DNA of 64,000 bases from Balaenoptera acutorostrata (taxonomy: Eukaryota; Chordata; Mammalia; Artiodactyla; Balaenopteridae), in contig NC_080074.1 of the NCBI RefSeq assembly GCF_949987535.1, positions 29,597,478-29,661,477 on the forward strand, read 5' to 3'. Each line of letters starts with the position of its first letter. Positions within the stretch are counted from its first letter, which is position 1. The notes beneath the pieces are model-generated. The model searched no databases. It saw only the letters and a list, made by a program, of their open reading frames with translations, and was not told where the DNA came from. Positions 34,276-46,374 of this stretch are shown piece after piece. Position numbers and translations under genes: made by a program.

Positions 34276-34479
34276 CCTCACTCTCAAAAATACTTGGTCT
34301 TGGAGAGGGTAGGCTGCAGAATGAGAGTAGCATAGTTGAAGCAAACAGCTAAATACATTTTGCCTGTCACGGCGTGTTTGGCATTTTTCCTTTAAATACT
34401 CATACGCTGTTACATTAGCATGTGTTTTTGTAAACAATAAGTTTAGGAATGGAACTGCATTTCCCAGTTCCAAATTACC

Positions 34480-36866
34480 CTTTTAGTAAAGAGGCAGGAA
34501 GTCTAAGAAGTAGTCAGTATTCCTTTTTTCTTTTTTTTTATCCAAAAGCATCTAGTTATTTGATAAATACACAGAAATATCAGTTATCATATAGAGAATA
34601 CTGAGGTGTTTTTTTTCCAAAGAATTTTTATAAATTTTCATTTTGAGTTAATAGAAATTTTAAAGGACTTGCTCATCATGAATTATAAAGTCATAGTCAT
34701 CAAATCATCCTTTTCCCTTGACCTTTAAAGGTGTATATAATTGTCCAAACGACTATGCACATGGTGTGTAACAATTAAAATCATAAATATTCAGTGTGTT
34801 TTATGCGTGGTGATAAAGCATTCTTTTGATCGTGTTCTTTCATTTGAGCCGTTACTCAGTAGGCACAAGAAGTATTTTCCCCAAATGCACTTGAAGTGAC
34901 AAAGCATTAGAACACACAATTTGTTACTTATCTAATATTATCAGGAAATGAAAGTTGCCAAATGGGAAAAGTCAGGCCCTAAACTTTTGTTTTCCATCAG
35001 CCATCTATTTAGCTGGGCAAGAAGGAGGCAGAGCCAAACTGAACCAAAATTTCATAACATAAAGCAATTTTATTAGCAGGAAGGGAAACTTCTTCTTGAG
35101 GTGGAAAAAAAAAGAGCAAATCTGTGTCTAATTCTTTAAAATATGTTTAGGTTTTAGATTTCCCAACATTTATTACTCAGGCTTGGACTGTGACCTCATT
35201 TGCTGTTGCTTGCTTACTTGCTTGCTTGTTTTAAGAAAAATCCCTTTTTACTTCTGGTTGCAAGAGATCAGAATGCAATTTAGACATATAATAACAGGGA
35301 ATCTGTAACATGAGTATATCGGTTAAACTGGAAGACTTCAAGAAAGAGAAAAGATTCAAGATCCAAGCCTGGGATTGCAGACGTGGTTTACAGTGGTCTT
35401 CTATGAGCAAGGATGGCCAAATATATGGCAGGTATAGGCCAAGAAATTCATGAAGAATTCTACCAGAGTGAATGGAGCACAAAGAAATTTTGGGAGGAAA
35501 CTTTCCTCACTTTAAGTGGTACAGAATACAGTGTTGAGGGGAAACGTCCCCTGGGTTTCTGAAGATGAATTTGAATAGCTGAAATAAGGCACTTTGGGAA
35601 GAGTTATCTTTTTTTTTCAACATCAATTTGGTGCACATTGGGACAGGTTTTAAGAAGGCGGATGTACAATAGCTCCCAGGAGTTTAGCTAGGTTTTTGTA
35701 GCCAACCAGCAGCTAACAATTTAGTTTCATATGCAGTCTTAGTAAATTAAAGGAATCTGATAAATTGAGACCCAGCAAGATTCTTATTTGTTTGCCATGG
35801 CATAACATGTTGAACCCTAGCAGAAATTAACCCATTGCCATTTTCTATTCAAGACTTACGTTTTATTTTCTCACTTTCCTGTGCCAGGTGTTTTGGCTCC
35901 AGACTTGGCCATCTGAGAAATTGCTTAGTTTTATACTTGTCTGCTTAAAAAATAAATTCATAATAAAAAAAAATAATAATAATAATTTTAGAATCATGTT
36001 TATTTCTAGTTTTCTCTATGTATTTGTATTTAAACTCCTTGAAGGCAAAAATAAATAAAATAAAATAAAAGAATTTGCTACTCCTTTTGTATCTTAACCT
36101 CTCTACCTAGCATTTAGTTAGTCTTAAACTTGGGTGGTATCCATTTTGTTTTCTGTGGGAATTGAGGCACTTGTGGGAGGAGAAACATGCAAATTTGCAC
36201 TTAACTTCTTCTCCATGGGAGTGGTGAGCAGAAAAGGGACAGGGTCTTGCTAGATACCTAAAGGATAGAGGAGTTATGGACTGACTGGAGACACCAAAAT
36301 TTAACACTGCTAATTTCATTTTTCTGTACCTACACATGATTCTGTTACCTGTGATAGTCGTTGTAAAAAGTGCATGATTACTAATTGATAGATAATTGTT
36401 CTAACATTAATTGTGAAATGTTGAAATAACTGGATTTTACCACTCATATCTACAAATGTATAGAGCCAATAAGCCAGACACAACTACAACAGGTCAAATT
36501 CTAGTTCTCCTTACAATGAAGTAGATATTTTCTTAGAGTAACAGAGTTTCCTGTGTTTTGGCAAAACTGTGAAGTAAGCCAAGTTCCTCATGGGTACTTC
36601 TGGAATCTCCTGCTTTCTTCTCACCTCGTGAATTCAGTGCTTTCAAGTCTTGTTTTAATTCTCCCTTCTGTGTAGCCTTACCAAAGGCCAACAATACCTC
36701 GTGCCCCCAAACGCTCATCCCCCATCTTCCAAATTTGCAGGTAGGAGGGAATAGAAAAGCCTTTTTTCCCTCTCTGTTTAGATTCAATTGAAAACATAGT
36801 AGCTGCTTCTAAAATTATTCATTATCAGTTGTGTGTGTGTGTCACTGAATACAAGTTTGTGGAACA

Positions 36867-36904
<38 letters not shown>

Positions 36905-39880
36905 CCACAGAACACATTCATTGTGCTCCTGGGTTGTCATCCTTTCATTCTGATTAATTTGTGGTCTCATAGAAAATCTGTGTGAATTACGTTAGCTTTG
37001 TTGAGCCCATTGTGCAGGAAGTCAGTCTGTATAAATATTATTCCAGGCTTAACAGTTTCACCTTAATAGGCTTAGTAGTTGCCTGTCACTTGTCTCTCAG
37101 CCTTTAAAAATAATCTTGTGAATGGTTGGGCAGATAATTTGTGCAATATTAATATGAAAACAATAAAACATGAGAAGAAAATTAGAACCATGTGTAATTT
37201 AGTAGATTCGTTGTGAGGTAACTTTCTACAGAATTCCGAGGGTGTTGTAGGAAATCAGGATCTTTAGTGACATGAGGGTATCCCAAGTTGGGATCAGGGG
37301 AAGTTCAGGGGAAAAGATTTAAGTTGAAGTGCAACTCCATGCAAGGATGACTGACATTTGTAAATTTTAGAAATTTACCATGCAACAAAGCCTACAAATT
37401 GAAACAACAATTTTAAAACAAACTGTCTGAATCAACCTTTTAACTAGAATGAGGTAAATGCTGTGGGGAAAATGATTTTATTGTGACAAGTGATTTAAGA
37501 GCAAGTAGATGTCATTAAAATTTTTACAACTCTGAAAAGAAGAAAAAGAAAAAAAAATCACTAATCATGGAAACAAACGAAATATGAAGTTTAAAATAAA
37601 AATAGGACATGTAATAGGAATTTGTCCTGCCTTAATCTTCTGGATTTTATCAAAAGATATATTGTATATTGCTAGTATTTACTCTAAAATATATTTCCCA
37701 AATGAGAAAATAATTTTATTTACATTATATTGTATATTATGTTTCAAAAGTAGTTATTGGAGAGTATAAAAATAGACTTCAGAGTAATGGAACAAAATCC
37801 CAATATTCCTTGTGTTTTTAATAAAACAGAGCTTATCATTATGGCTTTTACACTAAGGAAAAATATTGGAAGAACATAGGTAAAGAAGGTGAGGAAAAAC
37901 TTAGGTGGGAGCAAAAACATGTAAACAATTTTGAAACAATGTATAAGTAAAGCAAATTATTTTAACAATTTGAAAGAATCTGTAAATAGTAGTTAAACAT
38001 TCTTTTTCATTGACATCCAAATCATTAATCATGTGAAGATTCATCACATAATTAGATAGTCACCCATAACTATGAATTTTATGAACCTCAAAGATTTTAG
38101 AGCTCCTCGGTGAGGTCCCCCTGCTGCTTTAGAATTCGTCCAGAATAAATGAGCAGAAAGCAGCAGTGTAAAGTGGCACCATTAATAGCGTTCATCATAG
38201 CTGTATGCCTAAGGGTCTTATTTACTGCTGACCCTTCCAATGGTGGTTCTTTCCTCTTTCTTGCATTTTGAAAGCCTTTGTAATTTCTAAGGGAGGAGAT
38301 TTGTTGGTTACTACTGACAGAACTAACAAAAGAATGCTTTTAAAAGCCCATGTCAAACACAGACTACTGGGAAAATGCTGTGAAAATCACTTAACCTTTT
38401 TTTTTTCTTTTTACTTTTATTTATTTTTTCGTTTTGGGGGTTTTGTTTTGACTGGAACACCGCTGTCCATCCATGGAGTCACTAAAAGTAGAAGGACAAC
38501 TGTAGTTTTTCTTGACACGTAATGACTTAGGTTTGTTTTGAAAAGACCCTTTGTTAATCTATCTGTTTCCCATTTGGGTGTGAGTACTAACGTCCATGAC
38601 AAGGTCTTGCTTTGTTCCTTCGCTTACTTACTGAAATGTCAATGCTATGCTTCCTTTGATTAAAATAATAGAATGCATGATTGAATATTTTATAGGACCC
38701 ATCACACTAGGACTGGTGCCTGTGGTGCCAGAGTGCATGCTTCAAATGAGCACATGAGCTATTCAGCAAATTACTCCTGAAAAGAGGCATATGCACAGGC
38801 TTCTTGAAAACCTCACAGTTGTCATGCCCAGATGTTGGCTGACATATGCCCCTGGGGTCAGCTTGGGAAAAGGAGTCATGATACTTTGTGATGGACTCTA
38901 TATTAAACTTTACATCAGGAGCAAAACACAATTCAAACTGATGATGGATGAGGTGGCTTGAAAGCTGATGAGTATTACTTTGTCACCATTGAAAGGCATT
39001 ACTCTTTACACAATGGGCAACCCCATTAACCTTTGGGACTAAATCTTCTTCATTAAAATCATCCCAGACCTTGTGCAGATTTTGCTTTAACTGTAGCCAC
39101 TGGTATCAAAAGGCAATGAGACAACATGGGAAACTGGACACTGAAGCATTTCCTGGCAGAAAATATATAAGGTGTGGGCACTCCACATGCTAAAGGCTGA
39201 GAAATGCAAGATATTCGTGTTAATCTCCAACCTTTCACCCTATGCTAGAATTTGTTGAACACTCTTAGAACTAAGAAAGCTGAAAGAGAAATAAAAAACC
39301 TCTAATCCAATCCATTTTAGAGCTCCCCTCTTGCCACTTTATCTTTCTTCATTTAATATCATTTCTCAGGACTATCAGGAGTAATATAGTATTTTTGCAG
39401 TTTGAATTTCGTGAATTATACTCTCACTACACAGTATAGGCATAGCCCAAGGCTAATGCAGTCCATCCAACTTGTAGAACAAGAGAGGAAGCCTGCTCAG
39501 AGAGTCATCCCTAACACTTAGAAGGGATTTTTCTTTTGGCTTTTTTTCTAAGAGGAAGAAAAGGCCAGGTCCACCAGACTACTGGCATAGCTCCTGATAA
39601 GGTTAAGTTAGCTAACTTGGGCAGTAAGAAAGATGGTGAATCACAGAGACCATGCACGGAAGTGATCACAGAGCTTTCCCTGATTAAGAAAGATATCCCA
39701 TTTCCTGCAAGAGATGGACATATGAAGATCCTTCTAAACAGAGCCCTGGGGTGCATGTGTTGCTCCAGGTTGGTTTAGGCACTTGGACTAAAATGAGGGG
39801 ACTTGGAGAACACTCAGAAGTAAATATTCCTTCCAAGCTATTTCTGACTTCCCTTTGGTTACTTTAGGTACCCTCTGTAT
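34480..39880. other. Repeat-poor, gene-free stretch
   Basis: No transposon or gene recognised over about 5.4 kb apart from simple sequence: (AAATA)n-like at 36045-36080 and TG repeats at 36830-36905. The frames at 35231-35482, 36107-36337, 36533-36787, 38268-38522 and 39511-39778 show no domain and often overlap on both strands. Confidence 0.5.
36830..36905. repeat. Split (TG)n microsatellite
   Basis: Two TG runs (36832-36842 and 36870-36900) separated by a short unique spacer, the second ending in CGCGCGCC. Confidence 0.95.
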
Positions 39881-39884
39881 ATTC

Positions 39885-39990
39885 ATTCATTCATTCAACA
39901 TTGAGATATCATGTAAAGATGAAAAGGCATAACTGCTATCTTTGAGAATTACCTATGACTAGGATATAGATTATTTTGGAGACATTTACA
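39885..39990 (-). mobile_element. L2 LINE fragment
   Basis: Starts ATTCATTCATTCATTCAACA, the usual reverse complement of the L2 3' terminus, and continues weakly. The body is strongly diverged. Confidence 0.5.
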
Positions 39991-40005
39991 AAATAAGGTA
40001 TACAG

Positions 40006-40110
40006 TGCAGCCCAACCCCCCCAACCCCCAGCCTCTCTCGGCCTTAATGGGTTGATGGGACCATGAAAGGAGGCTGAGAGGGAGGCTGGGGGTTGGGGGG
40101 TTGGGCTGCA
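40006..40110. repeat. Long G/C-rich inverted repeat (hairpin, quadruplex potential)
   Basis: The left arm starts TGCAGCCCAACCCCCCC (40006) and runs to 40044. The right arm runs from 40071 to 40110 and ends GGTTGGGGGGTTGGGCTGCA. The arms pair over about 38 bp, with one C/G indel, a 2-nt indel and one mismatch, around a 26-nt loop (40045-40070). The right arm holds four G runs at 40080-40082, 40088-40092, 40095-40100 and 40103-40105, with loops of 5, 2 and 2 nt, which meets the G-quadruplex rule; the left arm does so on the other strand with fewer runs. No repeat family fits. Confidence 0.92.
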
Positions 40111-40649
40111 GGGCACATTAAAACTTCAAGAAAATCACTCTTGTAAAAGCGACTGGGCCTGGAGGGAATGCAGCTGTTTTTGCTTCTGCATACGATGTTT
40201 TCAGAGTCAAACTTTTGGCTTTATTTCTTCTGTCTTCTAGACTCCGATTTGCCATTTGAAGTTTTACCAGTGGAGGAATCCTGGGTCTTCGAGGCTCCTC
40301 TGTTTTGTATTTGCTTTCCGGCTCCTTTCCGTGTTCCTTAGATAATGACTAGTTTTCCTAATGACTCATTTTCACATCGTATTTTACGTTTCTTTTTTGA
40401 GCTATACATTTTACATTTCCCTGAGGCAAAATAACCCTAGTCAGAGTTCTTATAAAAGAGTTTTGTGTATATACCAGACCAGTATAAATAACATTATGCT
40501 TTTAGACCCTTAGCCCTTTCTAAATGAGTACTGATTCTCTTATTTGTGTATTTTAAATGATCCTTGGTACAACAAAATTTTTTGAGCATGCTGTTACTCT
40601 AAAAAGTATTCTCTCCATGTAAAGAATTCCCATTTCCATTCTTTCATAT

Positions 40650-40790
40650 ATTAAACAGTTATTTGTTGAGTATCTATCATGCCCTTAGCACTGTGCAAAA
40701 TCCTGGGCTCACAGCTATTTGAAAGACAAAATCCTTACTCTTACAGAATGTATAATTTATTGTAGGTAGAATGGGGGAGGTTAATGGAAG
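40650..40790 (-). mobile_element. L2 LINE, part 1 (interrupted by MER5A)
   Basis: TTATTTGTTGAGTATCTATC, TTAGCACTGTGCAAAATCCT and CCTTACTCTTACAGAATG fit the reverse complement of the L2 3' region. The element appears to continue after the MER5A. Confidence 0.65.
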
Positions 40791-40819
40791 GAACCATAAA
40801 TACAGGCTATTTCTCTGTA

Positions 40820-41004
40820 GCAGTCATTCTCAAAGGGTGGTCTCAGGCCCAGCAGCATCTGTATCACCAGGGAACTTGTTAAAAATGCAAATTATTGAGC
40901 CCGTCCCAAATTTGTTGAACCAGAAACTCTGGGTTGGGGCCCAGCAGTCTTTGCTTTAACAAGCCCATTCTTGACTCTGAGGCTCACTCGTTTGAGAACC
41001 GCCA
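40820..41004 (-). mobile_element. MER5A (hAT-Charlie) transposon
   Basis: Near full length: CAGTCATTCTCAAAGGGTGG, CCCAGCAGCATCTGTATCAC, AACTTGTTAAAAATGCAAAT, ACCAGAAACTCTGGGTTGGG, GCTTTAACAAGCCC and a terminal TTTGAGAACCGCC. The two ends are inverted copies of each other. Minus orientation relative to the usual consensus. Non-autonomous. Confidence 0.9.
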
Positions 41005-41029
41005 AACTATAATATATTAAGACGTGAGT

Positions 41030-41210
41030 GTTGGATGGCATGGGAGAACATGTGCAAAGGGGCTGACTCACTTGCCTGGGGTCAAGGAAAGCTTCTCATA
41101 GAAGTTATTTCTAAATGGAGAATTGAAGGATTGGTAGGAATTGGACAGGCAAAGGGAAGATGGGAGTGGGCAGAAATCAAGTCCAAGGAGATGATATCCT
41201 GAAGCAGGCT
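41030..41210 (-). mobile_element. L2 LINE, part 2
   Basis: GGAAAGCTTCTCATAGAAGT, ATGGAGAATTGAAGGATTGG and TAGGAATTGGACAGGCAAAG match the internal L2 3' region read on the minus strand, continuing the fragment left of the MER5A. Confidence 0.55.
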
Positions 41211-41562
41211 AGAGGTGAAAAATATCAGAGTTAATTCTGGAGGAATTCAGAGAGGCTGGCACCTCCGATAGTGATGGGTGGGGACTGTTTACATCTCTTA
41301 TCCAAGGGCAGGCAAAGCCTACCATTGCATCTACAGACAACAGTATGGTGAAAAACCACAGCTGCTGTCAGAGGTGACAGGTAGATTTTTCACATCAGGA
41401 AAGTAAGTCAGAATAAAGCCAATGGGGAAAGAGTCACAGTTGGGAGTGTGGAGTTAGGGAGCCTCTGGGATCTCTCTAAGCAGACAGGCGGAAAGTCAGT
41501 AGGAAGGATGATCCAGAAAATATGTGTGAGCTCAAATTAGGACTCCTCCTCAGGAGGATGGC

Positions 41563-41955
41563 ATCTTAGTTTGCTATGGTTGCCATAACAAAATACCACA
41601 AACAGGGTGGCTTACCCAACAGAAATTTGTTTTCCCACAGTTTTGGAGGCTAGAAGTCCAAGATCATAGTGTTGGCAGAGTTGGTTTCTTTGAGGCCTCT
41701 CTCCTTGGCTTGCAGATGGCCACCTTCTTGCTGTGTCCTCACAGGATCTTTCCTCTGTGTACTTACATCCTAGTGTCCCTAATTTCCTCTTTTTATAAGG
41801 ACACCAGTCATATTGGATTAGGGCTTACCCTAATGGCCTGATTTTAATGTAATTACCTCTTTAAAGACCAATATCTACATACAGTCACTCTCTGATGTAC
41901 TAGGGGTTAGGGCTTCAACATGTGCATTCTGGAAGGACACAGTTCAGCCCATAAC
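41563..41955 (-). mobile_element. MLT1A-type (MaLR) solo LTR
   Basis: Complete LTR on the minus strand: TTAGTTTGCTATGGTTGCCA, ACAGTTTTGGAGGCTAGAAG, GGACACCAGTCATATTGGAT and TTCAGCCCATAACA at the left terminus of the LTR. No internal sequence adjoins it, so it is a solo LTR. A second copy lies at 49899-50287 in the opposite orientation. Confidence 0.9.
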
Positions 41956-41999
41956 AGAGGGCAATAACAAGCAAGACTCAAAGCCCAGAAGAAATGGAA

Positions 42000-43380
42000 T
42001 CCTTGGTAGTTAATTAAGTCATGGACCCAGGAAGGTGGTGTTTGCCAAGAGAACTCAGGAGTCTTGTACCTAGAGCAATGGGTCCATGTAAGAAAATAAC
42101 CTGGTTTGTCACAACAACACATCAAGTCCCTACATGGGGCTCCTCAAAGTTCCCTAGGCTGAGGAAAGAGATTGATTCCATATTTGAAGCATCATGAACT
42201 CACAGGTGTGGGAAATGAAAATGTGATAATATGACATAGTAAGTGTGCAGAGAGACAAACTGGTTGCCACAGAGGGAAATTGTATAGTAAAATATCACCA
42301 GATTTGGAAATCAGAAAAGCTGAATTTAAATGTGGGCAGCAACTGTTAGCAACTCCAAACATAATAATGGTTACCTTTCTATTGAGAGTTTTCTATAAAT
42401 CATATATTTACTCTAATGCCTTTATATATATGATCTCATTTAACTATAATCTGTAAATAAAATCATTCGAAAGTATCTAAAATAAATGTTCAAGAGAATT
42501 AACAAAAAAAATATGTATCCAAAATAACCCTTTCTAAGAAATAATTTACCAGTATTAGTTAGTAAGGTGCTTTCCAAGTTCAACACAAATGATCAGAATT
42601 CCACAGGAACCATGACTAGAGATGTAGTATACGGAAAGTAAGCAATATTTCCTTTACATAGAATTGTCTTATTTCAAATAATTCAGTGACATGGAGATTA
42701 AGTTTCAATGGAGATTAGAAAAAAGATAGTGAGCCAGAGGTGAAGAAGAGGTTGTAATCATTTGATATGTTTAATCGACTTTCTCTGGCTAACCCACCTA
42801 TATAGTGGAGGTGAGTATATCAGGATATCAGAGCTGGGAGCACCAGCCACGAAGGCTGTTATACAACGTCTATCTAGCTTTCTGTATACACAAAGCAATA
42901 TTCCCACGGTATGTGATTTCTCAGGTGGGCATTTCGACAAAGGGAGAAAGAACAAACCAGCCATGAATGTTGTTATATGTCAATGAAGACCAAATGACAG
43001 TTTAATCTATCAGACCCCTCAATTTGATTCAACCAAAAATCACAAGGACATTTTGACATAGATTATTCAAAATATGAGGATTCAAAAATAATTTAAGTAT
43101 GGGCCTAAAACATGATGTGAAAAGAGCAATTGTAAAAGTTGGTTCTTAGAGAGGCTTGCTACTACTTGTGGACAAGAGGCAAGGACAACTTTACAGAAGA
43201 GAAGAGATGTGAGCTGGGTTATGGAGCTAAATAGGAAGCATTTGTATGAATTAAGTAAGAAACATTTAAAGAAGAAGACTCAGAGCACATTATGTAAGTT
43301 TGAAACCACTGGGGAAGAGTTATGTCTTTGTGCAGGTTAATCACATTTTGTCCCTCAGCATCCCTCTATAGCTTGCTTTG
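42000..43380. other. No recognised gene; possible weak L2
   Basis: 43170-43310 (GAGATGTGAGCTGGGTTATG) may be a diverged L2 on the minus strand. The remainder is unassigned. Confidence 0.4.
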
Positions 43381-43389
43381 TATCCCCAG

Positions 43390-43790
43390 GAGACTGGCAT
43401 GAAGTAGGCATTGCATCATCCTTGCCTTCCTCTCCTATTTGGGATCAGTCAGTGGGTGGCAGTAGACACCAGTAGCACAGTGGAAGAAGGGAGGAAATTG
43501 AGGCCAGGGTTTCAGTCCCCTGACCTTCTCCCTGCCACATTACTGCAGGTTGGTTTTATCCCTCTACTAAAGGCCACACTTCTTGCTGGGCAACCTCAAA
43601 TCTCTAGATGCTGGTAATGGTTCCCTCCCCATTCTTTACAGAGCCATCGATTTGAGGGTTCCCTTCCCACTGTCCACATTTGAGAAGTGGGTCCCTTTGT
43701 AAAACTTCCCTCACTTATCCCACTTAAGCACTACAACTATATTCTGATGATATCCTGATTGATACATTTACATAACAAAATAACTGAGGA
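43390..43790. repeat. Possible unclassified old repeat
   Basis: CTTCCCACTGTCCACATTTG, CCCTTTGTAAAACTTCCCTC and a CTGATTGATACA end resemble the 3' end of an old dispersed element, but I cannot name it. Confidence 0.3.
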
Positions 43791-44069
43791 AAAGTAAAAA
43801 GTTCATTCTGCCCAGGGTTGCTGGTGCAATCCCCCAAAGCCAGGTTTTATTGATTTGATTTTTCTCTATGTTCTCTCGTCTCTCCATTCTCACCGAGATG
43901 AGTGGTTATTTAATATTACCAAGGATATGCAGAATGATTCCGAAGTTACCATTTAAAGAATTGGCCACCTTGAAGTGAGGAAATTATTTCACATCAAAAT
44001 TTTCTATTATCATAGAATAGATTTCATATTCATAAGTCTGTAAAAGTCCTCAGAGGTAATCTAATATTG

Positions 44070-44230
44070 TCCAGTGGTGCCTGAAACTGGCTCATGATCA
44101 AAGTCATCTAGACAGCTCTCTCTATATTTATTTACTTCTCTCTATATATATTTATTTCTATTTTTTTCCAAGCTCACCAAGATCTCCTACATCAGAATCT
44201 CTGGGGGCAGCATCCGGACTTCTATTTTAT
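44070..44230. mobile_element. MER5/MER20-type hAT fragment with a TATTT insertion
   Basis: CAGTGGTGCCTGAAACTGGC and CTACATCAGAATCTCTGGGG flank a CTCTCTATATTTATTT low-complexity tract. The pieces resemble the two halves of a short hAT-Charlie element. Weak. Confidence 0.4.
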
Positions 44231-44279
44231 TTATTTTTATTTATTTTTATTACTATGAGCTTTCCTGGCCTATGATTTC

Positions 44280-44400
44280 CATTTAAGGGGTGGTAAAATT
44301 AAGGGCTATTGAGGTTCTATAACTTTCTCAAGCTCAGATAACAAGATAGAGGCACAATCAGAATGAGATCTACTACTCTTGACTCTCAGTTATTGAGAGC
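44280..44400 (-). mobile_element. MIR SINE fragment
   Basis: AACTTTCTCAAGCTCAGATA, then ACAAGATAGAGGCACAATCA and CTACTACTCTTGACTCTCAG fits the MIR core and end read on the minus strand. Confidence 0.6.
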
Positions 44401-44560
44401 AAGGGAATTGAGAAATGGGGGAAATCAGCAGAAACTTTAGAGAGAAAGTTAATGCCCTAATTTGGAAAAGTGTAACACTGAGCATAAATTAAGGGAAACA
44501 AGGTTGTTTACCAATCTCCAAAATTTTATGTTCACCAGACGTTCAGCTGTACCTCACGTA

Positions 44561-44594
44561 GGACTCCTATCATTTTAGGACTCCTATCATTTTG
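44561..44594. repeat. 17-bp tandem duplication
   Basis: GGACTCCTATCATTTTA is followed directly by GGACTCCTATCATTTTG. A simple slippage duplication. Confidence 0.95.
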
Positions 44595-44599
44595 GTACG

Positions 44600-46220
44600 G
44601 ACCTTTCAGTAGAGTTGTTTCTTATGATGACAATGATAACCTGCAGTTCCCCCATTCTATTTACATACTAGGATTGCAGTTCCACAGGAAGGACTCAGTG
44701 TTCTGATAAGTGATGGAATTAGTCATTTCATTAATCAGAAGATAACCCTGAGCCTTGCTTTGAAGTCTCACTGTTGTTTTCTGACTCATTTCCTAAGAAG
44801 AGAAAACCTGCCAAAGTCTTCCAAGAAGATAAACAATATTTGGCCAGTGGAAATCCGGAGTCTGAAGACAATCAACTGATCAGATATTTTCTACCAGAAA
44901 ATCATACAAAATCCTTTAGTGTATAAAAGAATTTCTTCTCCCACAACTCTTTTCAACAATAATACAGTCTCTCTTCACTGATGAAGTAAGAATAGACTCT
45001 GAAAAGAGAAGTAACCCATTTGTTTCAGTCTGGATGAACTTCTTTGACCCTGATATCTTACAGCAGATATTTGTTGGCTTCCTCAACTATCTAAAACCAG
45101 AGAAGAAAGAAGATTCTCCCACAGCAAAATCTGATTTGGGGCTAGCCAATTTATCTTATCCTCTGCTGCTTTTCTCTTCATCAGTTTAGGCTATCTGAGC
45201 ACTGTTGAGAATGTTGCAGAGACATTCCAGGGATTTTCCAGGGCAAGTAAGGAGGTATGGTCACTCTACCTTTGGCAAGTGTCTTAAGACCTGAGGTGTC
45301 CTTCATCAGTATTGATTAACCTCAATGTGACCAGTTGAGGCTAAAGTTGTTATTCACTCCCACACTCTCTTCTGAGTTCTTATTTGAAGTTTCTTCTTAG
45401 ATGTGATATTCAGATTCACTAGTAACTTCAAAACTTGTTTATATAGATGTCTGTCTAAATTTGTGGAAGAACTGTGATGATGCATCTTATAAGAACACTA
45501 GTTGCAGTTGCAAAATGCTTTGGTTAAAAGAACATAGACAAACATAGTACTTTAGGTCAGTATTTAACAAAGAGCTATTCTGAATGTTTGGTTATAGGGT
45601 AGTATTTTTTAAAAAACATATCTTTACCTAATGACAAAACAGCATAGAAGCTGGAGATCACGTAATTTAGTAAACTAAAACCTTAATTTCTCTTATTTAA
45701 TTCTCTCATTTTTGGGTTTTGAAATCCCACACCTCTTTGGAATCGATCTCAGACATTCTTAAAGACTCTGAATGGCATTCTAAGCAATTCTTAATTTTAG
45801 TCTCATAATAAAAAGGGGATATTTGAGCTCTGAAATCTTATACAGTATATCAGCAGAGGTTGACACAGTGTGCAAACCACAGATGCTTCAAAAATGGAAA
45901 ACCTGTATACACTAGGATGGCAGATATCTCTGTCACTTTTATTTGGGAGTTTTGACCAAAATTGGCCTTTTTGGCCACTTGGAGGCACTGATGCTTTCTC
46001 CAAACTTGGGAAACTTGAGGTTTCAAGTTTGGGGATTAAGGGGGAGGAGATATAGGAAGTATTTTTCCTAAACCATAGAAACACTGAGAAATTTGATGGG
46101 CTATTTTATATTGCAGATTCCCATTCTGTGCCATCATTGATCTGGGATAAATGCAATGGGAATCCTTTAAACATTTTAAAATCACATTCTTAGTCTTTTA
46201 CAATTTGTCTATTTTCAAAT
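44600..46220. other. No recognised feature
   Basis: Single-copy-like DNA. The frames at 45803-46084 (minus, 93 aa) and 45870-46055 (plus) lie on opposite strands of the same bases and show no domain. Confidence 0.5.
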
Positions 46221-46225
46221 GACAA

Positions 46226-46275
46226 GTTTTAAATGCTTTCCCTCCGGACTCCAACGTTTAAATGCTTTCCCTCTG
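46226..46275. repeat. About 30-bp-period duplication
   Basis: GTTTTAAATGCTTTCCCTCC and GTTTAAATGCTTTCCCTCTG occur 30 bp apart. A small local duplication. Confidence 0.9.
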
Positions 46276-46374
46276 GCATTGCAACTGAATCTCAATTTTC
46301 ATCCTTTGAATTTTTTTTTCTTTCAAAAATAAAATTAATCATTAACAATCTCCTTTTTCCAGTATCTTAGATTG

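Larger units (their letters stand above)
33180..34480. promoter_or_regulatory. Candidate regulatory island (CpG-richer, transposon-free)
   Basis: Compared with its surroundings, this stretch has many more CpG dinucleotides (for example AGCGACC, GGCGAAATG, GACGATG, CACGTCC, ATCGGGCGAG, TTACGTAG, GAGCGCTCC, GACGTGG) and no recognisable transposon. It contains RFX-, CTCF-, NF-Y- and MEF2-like sites listed separately. Such a pattern is typical of conserved enhancers or a weak promoter, but there is no CpG island by eye, and no first exon or downstream coding sequence can be supported. The site calls are consensus matches only. Confidence 0.4.

Noticed and set aside
33540..34390. Classical CpG island
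   Set aside because: CpGs are more frequent than nearby, but the GC content looks below what a true island needs. I call it only CpG-richer.
39511..39778. 80-codon frames on both strands of the same bases
   Set aside because: Mirror frames with no domain; no evidence that either is used.
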